Of a stretch of DNA of 64,000 bases, positions 45,431 to 59,060 are shown in pieces. Numbering within the stretch: position 1 is the first letter of the stretch; every line of letters starts with the position of its first letter. Below the pieces are notes generated by a model, which did not search any database, was not told where the DNA came from, and saw only the letters and a program-made list of their open reading frames with translations. The translations under genes and the position numbers were made by a program. The DNA comes from Diphasiastrum complanatum (Eukaryota > Streptophyta > Lycopodiopsida > Lycopodiales > Lycopodiaceae), in the NCBI GenBank assembly GCA_029204225.1, contig CM055109.1:21548405-21612404 (forward strand), read 5' to 3'.

Positions 45431-45800
45431 TGGCTACGAGGGAGAAGACACTTTTGAAAAAGAAGAAGTACTAGCACCAGCTCCATGCCAAATAGGAACA
45501 GTACCTCTAGTTCCTTTTGTTGCTACTACCCCCACAACGGTAGATTCTGGTGATGCTCTCGGTTTAGTCTCAAACCTTGCGCAAGTGATTTAGTCTATGC
45601 TGGATAAGAAAAAGGAAATGGAACAGCGCATTTCCGATATGGATTCTAAAAATACCCTTATCAGCCAAAAAATCATCCAGCTGGATAGAGAATTGAAGAT
45701 TGCCAAGCAGCATGAGGCTAAATCTGACGTTGAGATGAAAAACCACCAATTTTGGTGGCGGATACTGTTGGAGGATTCGCAGATCTTGAGGCAACCCTAA
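45390..45800 (+). pseudogene. Coiled-coil-like reading frame of unknown origin downstream of G1
   Basis: One frame runs 137 codons with a single stop at 45591. The first part is acidic then Pro/Ala/Thr/Val-rich (EGEDTFEKEEVLAPAPCQ, VPFVATTPTTVDSGDALGL). The second has heptad-like hydrophobic spacing with many Lys/Glu/Asp (MLDKKKEMEQRISDMDSKN, LISQKIIQLDRELKIAK). I do not recognise it. It overlaps the end of the G1 integrase frame and precedes the breakpoint with minus-strand gypsy G3. It may be a damaged gag or an extra retroelement protein. Confidence 0.45.
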
Positions 45801-45879
45801 CCCTAGTTAATAAGTGAGAGGGATTTGGCACCCTGCATGTGTAAGTCCAACCCGATGATCACATAGTTATTTTATAATT

Positions 45880-46900
45880 AGAAAGTTATTAAGTTTAGTA
45901 TGGAGATGATGGAATACTGCCCTCCAAAATTTTTCATTAAACTTACTGTCCTGGTCGCTGACTATGCTGAAAGGTAGACCGTATAATTTAATCTAAGGGC
46001 TGTAACAACCCTCCTGTCTTTAAATGCTCTGCTTTATTTACATGACATTTCTAGCAACTAGTTACATATTGCTGGACATCATTTTTCATACTTGGTCAGA
46101 AAAATTGTCTACGAAAAAGCTCATAGGTCTTCTGAATGTCTGGGTGCCCTACACTAGGACTATCATGACACTCATATAGGACATGCTGCCTATAATCCTC
46201 TGAATTGGGGACACATACTCTATCTCTATAGAGCAAGTACTCATCCAGAATGGAATACTATTTTTATTTGAATCCTTGAGTCAACTGACCCTCAACCACT
46301 GGGGTTTGCTTGGGTAATACAGGCTCGGAATCCTCAATGTCATCTGACGTATACTCGGACTCATCATCCTCAACGGAAGCTGTCATATTCTTGGATGAAC
46401 TGGCACCAGCCCCGGGAACTGGTTCTGGAGTCTGTAATTGTCCGCTCTGGACTGAATTCCAGATAATAGAGAAGAATGCATCATACTAGCACTTCCCTCT
46501 CAAGGAATCGAGTAACTCATTACAAATCTGAGTAAAGCTCAGCTCGTTTATCATAGGCTTCTACTAAGGGCATCTGCTACTATCTTGAATTCCCCCCATC
46601 TATATCTAATAGACATAACTCTTGCATTAACTCAGCCCAATGAGCTTTTCGACCTTTGAGCTCAGGCTGATTGCAAAGGTATCTAAGACTTTCATGGTCT
46701 GTCAGGACCTCAAAGTTGGCACCATATAAATAATGCCTCCAAGTCTTAAGGGCATGAACTATAGAAAAGAGTTCCTTTTCATAGGCATTGTACCTAGTCT
46801 GTGCTGGCTCGAGTTTTTTACTCTCGAACGCAACTGGTTGTCCACTCTAAGTTAGCACAACACCAACTGCAAAGTCGCTAGCATCTGTTTCGACCACAAA
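45880..46900 (-). pseudogene. Gypsy RNase H and integrase remnants of G3 (minus strand)
   Basis: On the minus strand RNase H reads VETDASDFAVGVVLT (about 46905-46860), KKLEPAQTRYNAYEKELFSI, HALKTWRHYLYGANFEVLTD and HESLRYLCNQPELKGRKAHW (to about 46640). Integrase is short: DVQQYVTSC with the Cys/His spacing to KCHVNKAEH (about 46080-46030), GLLQPL, then a jump to LPFSIVSDQDSKFNEKFWRA (about 45975-45915). The integrase centre is deleted, and the end is cut near 45886. Confidence 0.82.
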
Positions 46901-47935
46901 TGGCTAATTGGGGTTGACGACTTTTAAAACTGGGGCTGTAGTTAAAGCTGTTTTGAGAGCATCAAAGCTCTCCTGCTGTGCGAACTCCCAAATGGACTCC
47001 TTTCCCTTCACCTTAAGAATATTTGTCATGGGAACTGTTATCTGAGTATATTCCTTGACAAATCGTTTGTAATATCCCGCCAAACCAAGAAAGATCTGAA
47101 GTTCTAAAAGGTTCTGAGGTCTCAGCCAACTGAGTATGGCTTTAACCTTATTGGGGTCCATCTTAATCCCATATGTTGAGATAATGTGACCCAAATAAGC
47201 TACTTTTTCAACGAAGAATTCACACTTGGATTCTTTAGCATAAAGCTTATTCTTTCTAAGCAGTCAAAACACCTTTCTGAGTGTTTAAGATGCTCCTTCC
47301 TCGTTTTGATGTAGACGAGGATGTCATCTAAAAATACGACTACAAACTTACCCAAGTATGGTCTGAGGACACTGTTCATCAAGGTCATGAAAGTAGCTGG
47401 AACATTTGTGAGCCCAAATGGCATCACCTTAAACTCATAATGACCATGACGAGTTCCTAAAGCTGTTTTCGGGACATCTTCCGACTTTATATGAACTTGA
47501 TGATATCCCAATCTTAGGTCTATTTTACTAAAATACTTAGCCCCATCAAGTTGATCAAACAACTTGTCTGCTTGAGGCATAGGGTATTTATTCTTAATTG
47601 TGACGTTATTGAGGGCTCTATAATCTACGCAAAGACGCATAGACCCCTCTTTCTTTTTCACCAAAAGGACTGATGAGGCCCATGGTGAACTAATGGTCTG
47701 AATTTGGCCTTTCCCAAGATAATCTGTTAACTGCCTAGTTATTTCTTCATCCTCTGTTTGGCTGACCCGATATAGAGGTCTAGAAATAAGTGTTCTACCT
47801 GGTACTAGGTTTATTACATGATCTACCTCTCTGCTAGGTGGAAAACCATGTGGTAAATCTTCAAGAAAAACATTGTTAGGGACTATTTTGATGGGGGGTT
47901 GGTCCAGCCAAAACGTCCTAAAAGGGTCAAGGGGC
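46901..47935 (-). pseudogene. Ty3/gypsy reverse transcriptase of element G3 (minus strand)
   Basis: Read leftwards from 47931: [120 protein letters not shown] and the catalytic [11 protein letters not shown] near 47320. After a frameshift near 47230, MGHIISTYGIKMDPNKVKAI and FLGLAGYYKRFVKEYTQITV follow. The style (GLPP-like spacer, KNKYPLPRIDDLFDQL relatives) is that of the chromovirus side of gypsy. RT is nearly full length with one frameshift. Confidence 0.92.
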
Positions 47936-48994
47936 CGGCCCCACCTCTAATGGCGGTTCGGCCCTACGTGAGCAATAGAGGATTTGCCACTTCTAACCCT
48001 GATGGCCTTCTCTATTGCCCCGTGCTCCCCGACCGATGAGGGTTTTCCAGGCTCTCAGAGATACGGTTGCAAGGAGAGAGTGCTGTCAATTTTGGTGCAA
48101 TGATTCACTAGCTTTCTAGGGTTATGGTTCCATAAGACTTCTGATCACTAATTCGCATTAGGATCTTTCTAATGTCTCTTTCCCCATTGAATTTGGCTTA
48201 CAATTAGTAAAAGTCTTACATGGGCTTGAAACCGATTTATTGCCTATGATGTGTTCGTGGGGTGCAAGTTATACACACCGCTTTGTTTCATAAGTGGTGG
48301 TATTTTTGCCGACCGTCGGGTCTAGGTATTTCGCTAGACAATACCGATGGCGGGTGTGACTAGTGTGACGCTTAACCAAGGCGGTGTATTTCAACCGCGG
48401 ATGGTGGACGGCCTGCTCTGGTGTTTCACAAAGGTTGGGTTCAGTTGATACGTTTCATAATTGACAAAACCTGAGAAACCGTTTCACAACTTGATGATTC
48501 TGTATAGTCACTTTACTAACCTAAAAATATGCCAGACGACTTAGTAAAACATCAAATTGTGAAAAAAAATCCTTTTCTTATGCTCCTAATTTCACTCAAG
48601 TTGTCCCGAATTTCCGCTCAGAACTCAAAGAGGAGTGTTGCTCTCACAGCGCTGGAGCTGTCCCAAAAATCCTACTCTAAAAATGCTCTAAAATCACTAA
48701 TTTTCCACTCCAAAATCGAAGTTCCAACCTAATTTGGCAGCACTGGATTTGAATCATTCCTACGCTGAAACCGTTCACCAATCACTAATTTTTACACAAA
48801 CAACAAGTGTAAATCTGCTCTTTAAATTTGCTTCAATTCTTATAAAAAAAATAGAGATATCCACCATATTTGGTTAGTAGATAGCTGATTTTTCAACGTT
48901 GACCCTGCTCTCTAGATTTTTGAAAATTTGGAGGAGTTCTGAGCAATCTATCTACTTTCTCCACTACTGCTACTAAGCTCTCAAAGAAGGAGAT
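47936..48994 (-). other. Leader of gypsy G3 with gag and protease missing
   Basis: Between RT and the primer site no gag, zinc knuckle or protease motif was recognised. At 48240-48480 there is a GC-richer stretch (CCGACCGTCGGG, AACCAAGGCGGTG, CAACCGCGGATGGTGGACGG) unlike its surroundings. A large deletion or unrelated insertion must have replaced gag. Confidence 0.5.
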
Positions 48995-49500
48995 GGCTCT
49001 GATACCAGTGTAAGAGATCCTAACACCACAGTAGGGCAAACACTAACTGCTCCACCCAGCCTTGCCTACTCCCTGATATGGAGCAAGTCCCTCCTAGCCC
49101 AGTGTGAGGCCTGGTAGCATGTGTACTGCCAAGTGTCGGCCACGTGGCTCTGTCGTGGCCGACTGCACGTCGGGACCCAGCGTGGGGCCCTATCCTGCTG
49201 ACAGGGTCCCTAGGTTGTGTTAGGCCTGCCATGGCTATGGACCGTGCCGGAGCACACTACTCACACTGTCTTGCCCTGTTGGTCGTGTACGCTGGACATG
49301 ACCTTGACTGTGGTATCTGACCTCCTGTGTTCTCTAGGGCTCGACACTAGTTACGTGCTCGTAACAGGCAGTGACACGCTCGATCCTGAATAGTTGAAGC
49401 CTTCTCACGCCACTTCCTATCCTGTGCAACTACTTGGACAATGACAACATCAGTCACGATCTATTCCAAACGGTGCAAACGGCTCTATGCCATCTTCTTG
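48995..49500 (-). mobile_element. Primer site and 5' LTR of gypsy G3 (minus strand)
   Basis: GGCTCTGATACCA at 48995-49007 is the minus-strand primer site. TGTAAGAGATCCTAACACC from 49009 is the inner LTR edge. The LTR is notably GC-rich around 49080-49260 (GTGTCGGCCACGTGGC, GGGACCCAGCGTGGGG). The outer edge is not fixed because no second copy remains; 49500 is an approximation. Confidence 0.65.
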
Positions 49501-49549
49501 TACATACATCTTCAGAAATGTAAATTGTATATAGTTGATCATTGTAATC

Positions 49550-50071
49550 AATTACATATGTCAATGCCAGATGAAATAAGCTGATTCCATATATGCTTGA
49601 GCGTCCATAGTCGTCGAGATGACATCTTATCAGAAACAGACTTAGTAGATGCTTTCAAGCATTGATTCTTCTTTCTTAGACTGATTGTTAGAATAAGCTC
49701 ATAGCTGTTACAGATCGTGGTTAGCTTTGTGAGCACGCGGTTTCAACTGCTATTGATTTGTGTTCACTAGCATCATCTGAACATATAATCTAAATAAATT
49801 GATGTCTGGCTTTGCGTTCAGATTTTGTCAGTGTTGCATGCTCTACATTTTATGTTTGACTCTCTAATCTATTTGTCTGACTGTCTGCCTTCTGCAATCA
49901 AACTCTATTTTATATTCGCTAGTACTGTAATAGTAGTGCATGCACCGAGGGAATCAATTGACCACTGCTTTGGAGCAGTAGTAGAATCATTCCGATCCAA
50001 TTGTTCGATCCGGCTATCTGATCCACAGACTCAATTCATCTATCACCTTTTTTCTAACATGGTATTAGAGC
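49550..50071 (+). mobile_element. 5' LTR portion and primer site of Q copy 3
   Basis: GCACGCGGTTT.CAACTGCTATTG (about 49733) and GCGTTCAGATTTTGTCAGTGTTG (about 49812) match Q copy 1 LTR sequence at 21879-22000. The LTR ends TCTAACA at 50059, followed by the variant primer site TGGTATTAGAGC (50060-50071). The left edge is approximate. Confidence 0.65.
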
Positions 50072-50206
50072 TATTATTATAGCTTAATAAGCTTCCCACA
50101 GAATCTGAATCTATCGTCCGATAGAATAATTATTTTCTTGATTCTGTAAATTACATTAGATTTTCACTTTTAAGTAGTTATCACTATCACTTAGAATAGC
50201 TTCCAC

Positions 50207-51835
50207 ATGGATACCCAAGGGAAAGCCAGTCCCATCGTGGACAAACTTGATGAATCCAATTAGCATATGTGGAAATTTAAGATGAAAATTGTGCTGATGG
50301 CTAAGGAGTTATATGATTTATTGTCACAAATGCAGAGGCAAAACCCGAAGCAGACGACGCTGTAATCTCTCGATGGAAGCTAGAGGATGAAAAAGTTTTC
50401 ATGTTGATCATCCTCAACATATCAGACACACAAATTAGCCATGTGTCTAAAGCTCAGACCTCCAAGGAAGTCTGAAACATGTTGAGCACCTTGTATGAAG
50501 TGCGCAATGTAGCTTCCAAGCTACATCTTAGGAGAAAATTCTTCTCTCTCAAGATTACAAGTGGTGATTCATTGCAGAATCACATTAACCAATTCAAGAA
50601 CTTGCTCTAGCAAATGGGCACTATCGGATCTGTCATAGACGATCAAGACGCAGTAATGACACTGCTTTCAATCTTGCCAATATCGTATGATAAATGGGTG
50701 ATGATGATCACCACACACCTAGAGTTGACTCTATCACGAGTCATTATGATGTTGCTACATGAAGAGACAAGAAGGAACGAACCTTCCAGGCTCTACTGTC
50801 GACTCTCACACCTTATACACCAACAAGAAATTGAGCAAGCAGAAGAAGAGAGGCTCAAAGCCACAGAAGTTGAATCAAAAGTCGACACAGAATCGTCAAG
50901 AGCAGTCAAAGCCGCCAACAAAGATGAAGTTGTTCTAAGATACTGCAAACGAACCAACCACGAGATTCAAGATTGTCGTATTCTACAAGCAAGGGCAATC
51001 AAATCAGATGAAAAATGCAGCTGCAGAGGCATCTCAGTCGAATCAAAAAACGAATTATGATGCATTCATGAAAAGCCATCAAGACGCATTAGACAACAGC
51101 TCATGGTTTCTTGATTTCGGAGCCACTCAGCATATGACTAGCCATATCAGCTATTTCGAATCCTATACGCCTTACAGTACCAAGAAGTTTTTGCGACAAT
51201 AGCACACAAGATATCAAGGGTAAAGGTACAGAAAAATTAAGCTTCGCAAATGATCAATCCAAACTACTTTCAAGTGTCTTTCATGTACCAAATTTTTCTA
51301 CAAATTTGCTCTCTGTTAGCAAAATTACATATTTAGAACACAAAGTATATTTCGAATCAAATCAATGCAAAGTAGTCGATAGGACACTAGCACTCGGAAA
51401 GAGGCATGGATACTTGTACAAAAAGCTCTTAATACTTCTATACAGATCAATAAAAGTCTACTTTGGCATTATAGACTTGGTCACTTAAATCATTCTTCTG
51501 TAAATAACATGTCTAAGCAGTCTATTGTACTTGATCTCGACTATCCAAATAGGACAGTCGAATTACCTGTCTGTCAAGACTGTATTTTAGATCTAGCCAT
51601 CAACACTTTTGCTAAAAGATTGTTAGATATTACATACAAATATTTGTGGCCCAATGCAGAATCCTTCATTAAAGAATGCAAAGTATTTTATTACTTTTAT
51701 TGACAAATTTTTCAGAAGGACGATGGTGTACGTCATCAAGAAGAAATCAGAGGCTTTCAATTGCTTCAAAATCTTCAAGGAGCATGCAGAGAAGAAACTA
51801 GTAAGAAGATTAAAACCCTGAAGTCTGTACTACTA
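50207..51835 (+). pseudogene. copia gag-protease-integrase start of Q copy 3
   Basis: ATG 50207 opens MDTQGKASPIVDKLDESN and stops at codon 19. Gag continues in shifting frames (SRWKLEDEK, KLHLRRKFFSLKI, GSVIDDQDAVMTLLS). The knuckle reads RYCKRTNHEIQDC with the first Cys lost. The protease motif is WFLDFGATQHMTS, so the Ser of the D-S-G triad is Phe and the enzyme would be dead even in frame. LVTxxNHSSVNNM-like pre-integrase words, CQDC and FITFIDKFFRRTMVYVIKKK-like integrase words follow to IKTL at about 51825. The sequence then switches to a different copia RNase H. Confidence 0.85.
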
Positions 51836-52035
51836 TGTTGTGAGTTTGATTGGCCAATTTATGGCGACACCTACATTAGATCATTGGAAGGCTACAAAGA
51901 GAACCTTGAGGTATGTAAAAGGCACAACTAATCTTGGTTTGCTTTACAAAAAATAGCATGATTTACCTAAACTATAGGGTTAAGTTGATGCTGAATGGGT
52001 TAACAAGATAGATGATCGAAAATTTAACCATAGGA
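51836..52035 (+). pseudogene. copia RNase H linker fragment of another family
   Basis: GQFMATPTLDHWKATKRTLR, YVKGTTNLGLLYKK and DAEWVNKIDDRKFN are the RT to RNase H junction of copia elements (SxFMxxPTxxHWxAxKRILRYLKGT). The fragment is about 200 bases with stops. It joins Q copy 3 on the left and an (AT)n(AG)n tract at 52036-52060 on the right. Confidence 0.8.
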
Positions 52036-52060
52036 TATATATATATATAGAGAGAGAGAG

Positions 52061-52718
52061 GCAACATTTATCCAGGGTTGATTGTATACATACACTCATG
52101 AGCTTGAAATCTATGGCACACATGTCAAGATACCATTCACACATGTGGATAAGCTTCTAGAAGATAAGATAGGAAGATTCCATTAGATCTTATTTTATAG
52201 GGAATATTCCTATAAATGTGGAAGACTAGCTTTTTGTTTTCTAGCCAAAGATAATAGTCAACTTTGGAAAATGAGCACATATGACTCCCATTGGTGGATC
52301 TGAATGACTAGGCACTCTTCACACGTGTGAAGGCCTGCTGGACAATACACAGCTCGTGGATGTACTTGATTCATAAAGAGATCAACCAAATCAATAACAA
52401 GTTGATGTGACATTGGCAAATTCTAGTTTTGCTGAGATTTCCACATTTGTCTTGGGTTTTGATGAATGAAATGCATTTGAATGTTAATGTACTTTACTCT
52501 CTGTAAACAGGCCGTACAGGTACTGTCCTCCACACATGTGAGGCCGCTCATCCATGTTTTTGATCATTTGATCCATTGCTCTTGCTTAAATCATAGTGTA
52601 AAGCATCTAGATCAAGATCGAACATCTAGAACTTGATAGATCTTTGGATTAAGCAATCAATAACTCTTAATGGTTGATAGTACAATCAATATTTGTCCTT
52701 TTTCTCTGAAAATTGACA
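52061..52718 (+). mobile_element. Region containing the 5' LTR of copia element S
   Basis: The last 200 bases (52519-52718) are duplicated at 55783-55982, with about 7 mismatches, which proves they are LTR. They end AAATTGACA against the primer site. The LTR start lies left of 52519 but cannot be placed, because the 3' copy lacks that part; a TG end near 52407 (TGTGACATTGG lookalike TGATGTGACATTGG) is possible. CACACGTGTG-type palindromes occur at 52320 and 52531. Confidence 0.7.
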
Positions 52719-52731
52719 TGGTATCAGAGCC
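52719..52731 (+). other. Primer-binding site of copia element S
   Basis: TGGTATCAGAGCC directly follows the LTR end and matches initiator Met tRNA. Confidence 0.88.
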
Positions 52732-53311
52732 AAGTCTAAGAGTGATCTAAATGATTAATAGTACTTGAGAAATCATTGACAATTTGTTGTTTTTGAGTTC
52801 TAATTGAGAGGGCGAGTTCAAAGAGAGAAGTAACATCATTGTTTTTGGTCAAGATCAATTTGTGGGCTGCTGAAGTACTATCCACACGTGTGAAACCATA
52901 CAACAACCTTCAAATTAACTTCCATAAGTGTCTTTGATTCAAAAAAGTGCATACTAGTCCAGAATTCAAGGTTTTTAGTGCATTGTCTAGATCTAGGTTC
53001 AATCTATTGAATGCTAATGATCAAATAGTGATTTGAGTCATTGAAGTAATTCATTTTGAAGCATTAGATCAGATCTTTAAGGCTGATTTGTTCAGATCTT
53101 AAGTGTGTGTGGAATATCAAACCAATTTGAACTGGAATCAATTTCTTTGTGGAGTGGATTGCTAGGATATTTGTAGTCGATCTATTATACCATCATCCAA
53201 GTTGAACTAGGATTGATTGGGCCCAGACTAGAAGCTTTTTGAAAGCTAGAAATCTATCTTAGATCACACCTTATCAAGAGAACTTTGAGTGTCTCTAGGC
53301 TTTCATTCAAA
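52732..53311 (+). other. Leader of copia element S
   Basis: 580 bases without coding potential, rich in TTGAA and GATC words, with a CACACGTGTG palindrome at 52883. It is related in wording to the leader of the second S-like element at 62919-64000, for example AGAAGC..TTTGCTAGAAA or TTTGAAAGCTAGAAA. Confidence 0.6.
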
Positions 53312-54322
53312 ATGACATCCATGGGTGGATATATGTTAGAATCTAGTGAGAAACTAACTTCCACAAACTATTCCATTTGGAAAGTAAGAATGAAATCACT
53401 ACTAGTGGTTCATGATCTCTTTGATATTGTCTTAGGAGTTGAGGAAGAGCCTCAAGCTCCCCAAGAACATCTAAAATACAAGAAGAGGGTTAGATTAGCC
53501 CTACGTTGCTTGAAGTTAAATGTAAGCAATGACCTCTTGAAGGAGGTGGCTTCTTGTACCACATCAAAAGAGGATTGGGATTCACTAAAGAACATTTATG
53601 AATCCAATAACACTTCAAGAGTGCTTATGCTAAGAAACTTGATATTGCAAAACATGAGGGGAAGTGGAGAAAATGGACAAGAGTATGTCCTAAGGATAAA
53701 ATCCTTGAACAAAGAATTGGGATCTATAGGAGAGAAGATCCAAGATAATGAACTAGTACAAGTAATCTTGAATGGATTAGGAGATGATTTCTCTAATCTA
53801 GTTCAATCTTTTGCTATTCAAGACCAACTTCCATCAATTGAAAAATTGCATAATGTTCTTGTGGCCAAGGAGAGTAGGATTCTACACCTCAAAAATGAGA
53901 ATGGGGTCCTTATCACTACATAATGGTGATGAGAAAGCAAACTTCACATCTATAGGCAAGAAGAAGTCTCATCCTTTCAAGAAGATCCAAGGCAAGGAGG
54001 CCGAGGCAAAGGATGGAGCATCTACCTCCAAAGGGAAGCAAAAGAACAAAGCAAAGTTGAAGTGTTTCTTTTGTGGGAAGAAAGGACACTTTGCTTTCGA
54101 ATGCTATAAGAAGAAGAATGCACAAGGGAATGAAGATCAAGGCAATCTTGCACAAGGGGAGGAGGAAGAGGATGTATTCAACACATCCTTGATGGTAGCA
54201 CCTACACCAACATCAAGCCAAGAATCATGGTGGATTGATAGTGGGGCTAGTTCCCACATGTCATTCAACAAGCATTATTTATCTTATCTACTTTCTTGCA
54301 ATGATTCTAAGAAATCAATCTA
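53312..54322 (+). pseudogene. copia gag-protease of element S
   Basis: ATG 53312 opens MTSMGGYMLESSEKLTSTNY, SIWKVRMKSLLVVHDLFDIV, RLALRCLKLNVSNDLLKEVA, EDWDSLKNIYESNNTSRVLM and LVQVILNGLGDDFSNLVQSF. A frameshift near 53900 moves into a Lys-rich tail with a complete knuckle CFFCGKKGHFAFEC (about 54063). The protease WWIDSGASSHMSFNKHYL keeps the D-S-G triad (about 54232). A stop at 54321 ends the frame. Only one frameshift and one stop over 1 kb make this a comparatively young copy. Confidence 0.88.
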
Positions 54323-55620
54323 GACAGCTAGTGATCAAGAATGCAAGATAGATGGCATAGGATCTATTCCATTATGCTTAGGATCATCTAAAAGGATAGA
54401 TCTTGATAATGTTTTGTATGTTCCATCCATTACAAAATAACTTGCTTAGTGTTGGCCAATTAATAGACAATGGACTAGATGTACATTTCAAGAATGGAGT
54501 GTGTTCCATCTTGAAAAATAATAAGTGCATAGCTAGTGGCATTAAGCAAGGAAGGCTTTTCAAGTTGGATGCTAATGTGGCTATTGAAAGTGTGAATATG
54601 GTTAGGGAGGAGTTGACTCAAGTGGAGCTTTGGCATAAAAGATTGGGCCATCCTAATCTTCAATCAATGGAATCCATGGCATCAAAGGAGCTAGCTCTTG
54701 GCCTACCAAAAGCTTTCAAGAAGTGTGGCAAAGTGTGTGAGGCATGTGGCCTTGCAAAGTCACACAAGACTTTCTACAAGAGATCTTTAACAAGATCTAC
54801 CTCACCTTTAGATCTTATCCATTCAGATGTACATACTTTTTCTCATGAAAGTAATGGAGGAGCTTTAATGTATGTGACTTTTATTGATGATTGTACTAGA
54901 TACACTTGGATTGAATTATTGCCTAAGAAAAGCCTTGTATATGAAGCTTTTGTAAAGTTTAAGTCTCTAGTGGAAAAGCAACTTAGTTCTTGAATTAAAG
55001 TTCTAAGATGTGATAATGGAGGAGAGTATATCTCCAACAAGATGAGAGACTTTTGTGAGATCAATGGCATTAAGAGAGAACTCACTTGTCCTTACACCCC
55101 CCAACAAAATGGGGTGGCCGAGAGGAAAAATAGGAGTCTTTGTGAATGTGCAAAGTCTTTAAGACTTGATGCATCTCTACCCATCACTTTTTGGGGGAGG
55201 CCATAACTTGTGCTAATTACTTATGTAATAGGCTTCCTAGTAGTGTTATTGGTGGGATCTCACCATTTCAAGCTTTGTTTGGCAATAAGCCCAATGTAAA
55301 AGATTTTAAAGTGTTTGGATGTATATGTTATGTCCACATTCCTTTGGAAACAAGAAGGAAAGAAGATGCAACTTCCTTCAAAGGAATATTTGTAGGCTAT
55401 AGTGAAAATAGCAAAGGAGATAGGATATTTGATCCTATTTCAAAGAAAGTAAAAGTTAACAAGGATGTCTTGTTTGATGAATCTCAAAGTTACAAGTTGT
55501 TTCCAAATTCATCTAATATCTTGAAAGTGATCTTTTGGAAGATCAAAATCATGTGCCAAAGAGCTGAGAAGATCCACAAGGAGCAAGGCCGAGCCTTCAA
55601 GGCTCACATACTTTGAGAAA
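54323..55620 (+). pseudogene. copia integrase of element S
   Basis: Pre-integrase: LLSVGQLIDNGLDVHFKNGV, ELWHKRLGHPNLQSM-like EVELWHKRLGHPNL and CEACGLAKSHKTFYKR. Core: DLIHSDVHTFSHES (first Asp), YVTFIDDCTRYTWIELL (second), a stop at 54991, LRCDNGGEYISNKM and TCPYTPQQNGVAERKNRSL with the Glu box. C-terminus: YLCNRLPSSVIGGISPFQAL, KVFGCICYVHIPLETRRKED, IFVGYSENSKGDRIFDPI and VLFDESQSY. All blocks are present with one stop and one frameshift near 55190. Integrase inserts the cDNA copy. Confidence 0.88.
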
Positions 55621-55782
55621 GGAAAGAAAAGGGAAGACACATCTCCTTCTACCTCTTACTCTTTTCTAACCACAATGCTTGAAGTGCCATCATGTTATGA
55701 AGATGCAAGTAGATCACAAGTTTGGAGAGATGCAATGCAAGTAGAGTTTGATGCTTTGATAGATAATCAAACTTGGAATCTT
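55621..55782 (+). pseudogene. First codons of copia RT of element S
   Basis: MLEVPSCYEDASRSQVWRDA, MQVEFDALIDNQTWNL is the N-terminal edge of copia RT (EAL...W..AM..E...L..N.TW.L). At 55783 it is joined in mid-domain to LTR sequence, so the rest of RT, RNase H, the purine tract and the start of the 3' LTR are deleted. Confidence 0.82.
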
Positions 55783-55982
55783 GGTACTGTCCTCCACACG
55801 TGTGAGGCCGCTCATCCATGTTTTTGATCATTTGATCCATTGCTCTTGCTTAAATCATAGTGTAAAGCATCTAGATCAAGATCTAACATCTAGAACTTGA
55901 TAGATCGTTGGATTAGGTAATCAATAACTCTTAATGATTGATAGTACAACCAATATTTGTCCTTTTTCTCTGAAAATTGACA
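55783..55982 (+). mobile_element. Truncated 3' LTR of copia element S
   Basis: Begins GGTACTGTCCTCCACACG and ends AAATTGACA, matching 52519-52718 with about 7 mismatches in 200 bases by hand count. The 5' part of this LTR was removed in the deletion that took most of RT and RNase H. Confidence 0.88.
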
Positions 55983-57754
<1,772 letters not shown>

Positions 57755-59009
57755 ACCATCTTGGTGTCCCATGTTAAGTGCACGGTGCATGCATCATCAT
57801 GGTGCAGTAATTTGCATGATTCAAAAAAAACCTCCCTTCCACATGAGTGTTCGTGTTCATCCCACATGCACTCATATTGCATTTTGGCTTTATGTTGCAT
57901 GTTGCTTGAATTATTACTTGCATGTATTTTGAAACTAGGACTCACAAGTACTTTTCATTTACTAAAGCATCCCCAAAATTTTAGACACCTCTTTTAACAT
58001 GGACTTTTTCACAAACTTCATTGATGCACCTCATCACATAGTCTTGCTTTTGCAAGGCAAGGCCAAAATGAAAACGACTTTAATTATCATGCATTGAGTG
58101 CATGTTTTTAAGATGACTACAAACTAAAAGCAACTATCATCTACTAAAGTGATCTCCATATATGAGCATGGTCTTGGCCAATGCTTAGGCACTTCCTTTA
58201 ACATCAACGTTTTTACAAACTTCTTTCACCAATATGAACATAGTCTTGGCCAAGAAAATACACATCATTCACCAAAAATTATTGTCCTCAATGAGACCTT
58301 TCTTCTCTAGGTTTATAGTCAAGCATGCTCAATAAAAAATTGTCCTACATTAAGTTGGAAGATTCATGAGTGAAATTCAAACTTTGAATCATCTCATTAA
58401 CTCATTTTTGCAGCAATAAAAATCAGAAAAACCACAATTTGGTCCAACATTTTTATTTTTGACATGTACTTTGCTCACCCATTGGTGGTCTAGATTTCAA
58501 TCCACTCATGTTTATGTAGACAAGTTTTTTTTTTTATGACAATTTGCAAAAGGATTCGATGACCACAAAGAACTATAGAGTGAAGTCTTATTTCTCACAT
58601 GCAAAATCATTGACAAGACGATCTAGGAACATCAAAAGTCCTTGTATATGTTTGCAAAATCTCTTATTTCTCACATGCAAACTCTCTTTGAGGCTTAATG
58701 TAGAAAAGCTATTTTCAAAGACATAACATTCATGAAAGATGCCATAGATCACAATTAGGCTTCAAATTTGAAAGTCGCATATTGCATTCCCCATAGATAG
58801 TAACACTTCCATGCTTTTAAATAGTGTATAGAGAGCTTAAATTCTTCACAACATATTTCATGATAGATTTTCATAAGAAATCTAGAGAATTTTATAATGT
58901 TTGACTCATTTATTCAACTTTTTAATAGCTTCTTAAAAAATGATCTTTATATGACATTCACTAAATTTGAAAAAGCTAATGAGCCCTTGAAGGACATTGA
59001 ACTGCAAAT

Positions 59010-59011
<2 letters not shown>
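57755..59011. other. Unassigned AT-rich DNA
   Basis: No coding similarity. Small internal redundancy is visible: CATGGTCTTGGCCAATGC (about 58166) and CATAGTCTTGGCCAAG (about 58238), and two TATTTCTCACATGCAAA stretches (58590 and 58663). Confidence 0.4.

Positions 59012-59060
<49 letters not shown>
59012..59060. repeat. (GT)24 microsatellite
   Basis: A GT tract of about 48 bp directly at the left breakpoint of Q copy 4. Confidence 0.97.

Noticed and set aside
48240-48480. Organelle or rDNA insertion suggested by the GC-rich stretch
   Set aside because: I could not match it to any plastid, mitochondrial or ribosomal sequence I know; a local composition shift alone is not enough.
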